Shown here: positions 5,362 through 6,055 of the stretch, piece by piece | Position numbering within the stretch: the stretch's first letter is position 1 | Layout of the letters: every line of letters starts with the position of its first letter | From: an uncultured Woeseiaceae bacterium | GTDB lineage: Bacteria > Pseudomonadota > Gammaproteobacteria > Steroidobacterales > Woeseiaceae | DNA: 6,055 nucleotides | NCBI GenBank assembly: GCA_945787435.1 | Contig: CALZHX010000262.1 | Coordinates: forward strand, 1 to 6,055 | Direction: 5' to 3' | The notes under the pieces: generated by a model | Told to the model about the DNA's origin: nothing | The model's database searches: none | Seen by the model: only the letters and a program-made list of their open reading frames with translations | Position numbers and translations under genes: made by a program

Positions 5362-5868
5362 ATGTTACGCGAACTGCACAGAGAGCTCGGAATTCCGGTT
5401 TCCTACGGTCTGGATACCGGGCTGCCCATTTTCGTCGAACCCGACGAGTTAGTTGAGGTCGGACCGAATCTTGTCGGTCGCATGCAGCGCCTGACCCCTG
5501 TTGCTGCACAGCAGTGGCAGGCGATGGTCGACGCCGCAGACACGGTCGGTATTCAATTGCTGATTGTGTCGGGTTTTCGCGGCGTGGGGTACCAGGCCGG
5601 TCTGATTCGCAAGAAAATTGAGGCAGGGCAGGCGATTACAGACATTCTGAGGGTGAATACGGCGCCTGGCCACAGTGAGCACCATACCGGTCAGGCGGTG
5701 GACATCGCGACCCCGGGCTCGCGGCCACTGACAGAGGATTTCGAGGATAGCGACGCCTTTCGATGGCTCGAATCGAGGGCGATCGAGTTCGGCTTTTCCA
5801 TGACTTATCCACGCGATAATCCCTGGGGAATCGCCTTTGAGCCGTGGCACTGGTCCTTGAAAGGCTGA
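5362..5868 (+). CDS. M15B-type D-alanyl-D-alanine (VanY/LdcB-like) zinc carboxypeptidase, no evident signal peptide
   Basis: This is a 168-residue single-domain protein of the VanY/LdcB peptidase family, which cleaves terminal D-alanine from peptidoglycan stem peptides. Motifs present are VSGFRGVGYQ (69-78), PGHSEHHTGQAVDI (102-115), giving zinc ligands His107 and Asp114, and FEPWHWSLKG at the C-terminus, giving catalytic Glu160 and zinc ligand His163. The catalytic set appears complete. The N-terminus MLRELHRELGIP is not hydrophobic, so no signal peptide or membrane anchor is seen. The protein may act in the cytoplasm on recycled muropeptides, or be exported another way. Start choice is uncertain. 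ATG 5362 is taken here; in-frame GTG 5353 and TTG 5335 are possible (TTG would overlap cmoA), and none has a clear Shine-Dalgarno site. It is divergent from cmoA and followed by a tRNA-Tyr promoter. Confidence 0.88.
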   Translation: MLRELHRELGIPVSYGLDTGLPIFVEPDELVEVGPNLVGRMQRLTPVAAQQWQAMVDAADTVGIQLLIVSGFRGVGYQAGLIRKKIEAGQAITDILRVNTAPGHSEHHTGQAVDIATPGSRPLTEDFEDSDAFRWLESRAIEFGFSMTYPRDNPWGIAFEPWHWSLKG

Positions 5869-5909
5869 AAACGGCCCCAATCCTTGTTTCCGGCCCGGTT
5901 CGGGAATAG

Positions 5910-5931
5910 AAAAAAGCGCAAATTTTCGCGC
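5910..5931 (-). terminator. Weak intrinsic-terminator-like element facing left
   Basis: On the minus strand GCGC (5931-5928) and GCGC (5919-5916) pair across GAAAATTT. One G-T and two A-T pairs can extend the stem, and six T follow (5915-5910). It would stop leftward transcripts coming from the tRNA side. The short stem makes activity uncertain. On the plus strand the same AT-rich bases lie upstream of the tRNA -35 and could instead act as an UP element. Confidence 0.3.
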
Positions 5932-5939
5932 CTAAGTTG

Positions 5940-5968
5940 TTGACAGTTGGTTGGGACGATTAGACAAT
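5940..5968 (+). promoter_or_regulatory. Sigma-70-type promoter of tRNA-Tyr
   Basis: TTGACA (5940-5945) is a perfect -35. GACAAT (5963-5968) is a 4-of-6 -10 at the ideal 17-base spacing. The stretch after the -10 (AGCCGGC) is GC-rich, as in stringently controlled stable-RNA promoters. An A-tract and AAATTTT at 5910-5926 lie where an UP element would be. Transcription would start near 5975, about ten bases before the tRNA. Confidence 0.8.
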
Positions 5969-5985
5969 AGCCGGCTTGTGTCCGC

Positions 5986-6055
5986 GGAGGGGTACTCAAG
6001 CGGTCAACGAGGGCAGACTGTAAATCTGCTGGCTATGCCTACGTAGGTTCGAATC
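5986..6055 (+). tRNA. tRNA-Tyr (anticodon GTA), partial at the right edge
   Basis: The first 70 bases of a type II tRNA are present. The acceptor 5' strand is GGAGGGG (5986-5992). The D stem is CTC/GAG (5995-5997, 6009-6011). The anticodon stem is GCAGA/TCTGC (6013-6017, 6025-6029) with loop CTGTAAA and anticodon GTA at 6020-6022. A 13-base long variable arm contains GGC/GCC (6030-6042). The T stem GTAGG (6043-6047) and TTCGAAT loop follow. The sequence stops at the first base of the 3' T-stem strand. It closely parallels E. coli tRNA-Tyr in layout. In many gammaproteobacteria this gene opens a Tyr-Gly-Thr tRNA cluster before tuf; that part is outside the window. Confidence 0.97.

Noticed and set aside
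5986..6055. tRNA-Tyr as a substrate of the neighbouring CmoA/CmoB pathway
   Set aside because: The anticodon is GTA, so position 34 is G, while CmoB acts on hydroxyuridine-34. The adjacency is therefore not a substrate link.

Overview
The window looks like a chromosomal piece of a gammaproteobacterium. The cmoA-cmoB pair and the tRNA-Tyr with a GTA anticodon are typical of that class, and base composition is moderately GC-rich throughout. The genus cannot be read from the sequence. No mobile element, CRISPR array or phage gene is visible, and gene content is mostly housekeeping or small-molecule metabolism.

Layout from left to right. Positions 1-2020 hold a two-gene minus-strand unit: a SLC13/DASS-type anion transporter (551-2020) followed 8 bases later by a pyridoxamine-5'-phosphate-oxidase-like flavin-binding protein that runs off the left edge (1-542). 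Positions 2021-2323 are a 303-base divergent intergenic region rich in secondary structure. It has two long perfect inverted repeats, several smaller hairpins, and the ribosome-binding site of the next gene. Positions 2324-3163 (plus) encode a lipoprotein with two cupin-like domains. A textbook intrinsic-terminator shape (9-bp perfect stem, T6 tract) lies inside its signal-peptide codons. Its 3' end overlaps by 20 bases the end of a convergent GbsR/MarR-type regulator (3144-3665, minus).

Upstream of the regulator, on the same strand, lie cmoB (3718-4635) and cmoA (4632-5348), overlapping by 4 bases (ATGA). CmoA makes carboxy-S-adenosylmethionine and CmoB uses it to carboxymethylate hydroxyuridine-34 of certain tRNAs. 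The 52 bases between cmoB and the regulator hold a long interrupted palindrome that overlaps a candidate promoter, suggesting the regulator controls itself.

Divergent from cmoA, with only 13 bases between start codons, is a VanY/LdcB-type metallo-carboxypeptidase without an evident signal peptide (5362-5868, plus). The window ends with a strong sigma-70-type promoter (TTGACA, 17 bases, GACAAT) and the first 70 bases of tRNA-Tyr.

The most interesting material is non-coding or regulatory: the 2021-2391 region between transporter and lipoprotein, and the palindrome in front of the GbsR-type gene. I found no clear evidence of an entirely new multi-gene system.
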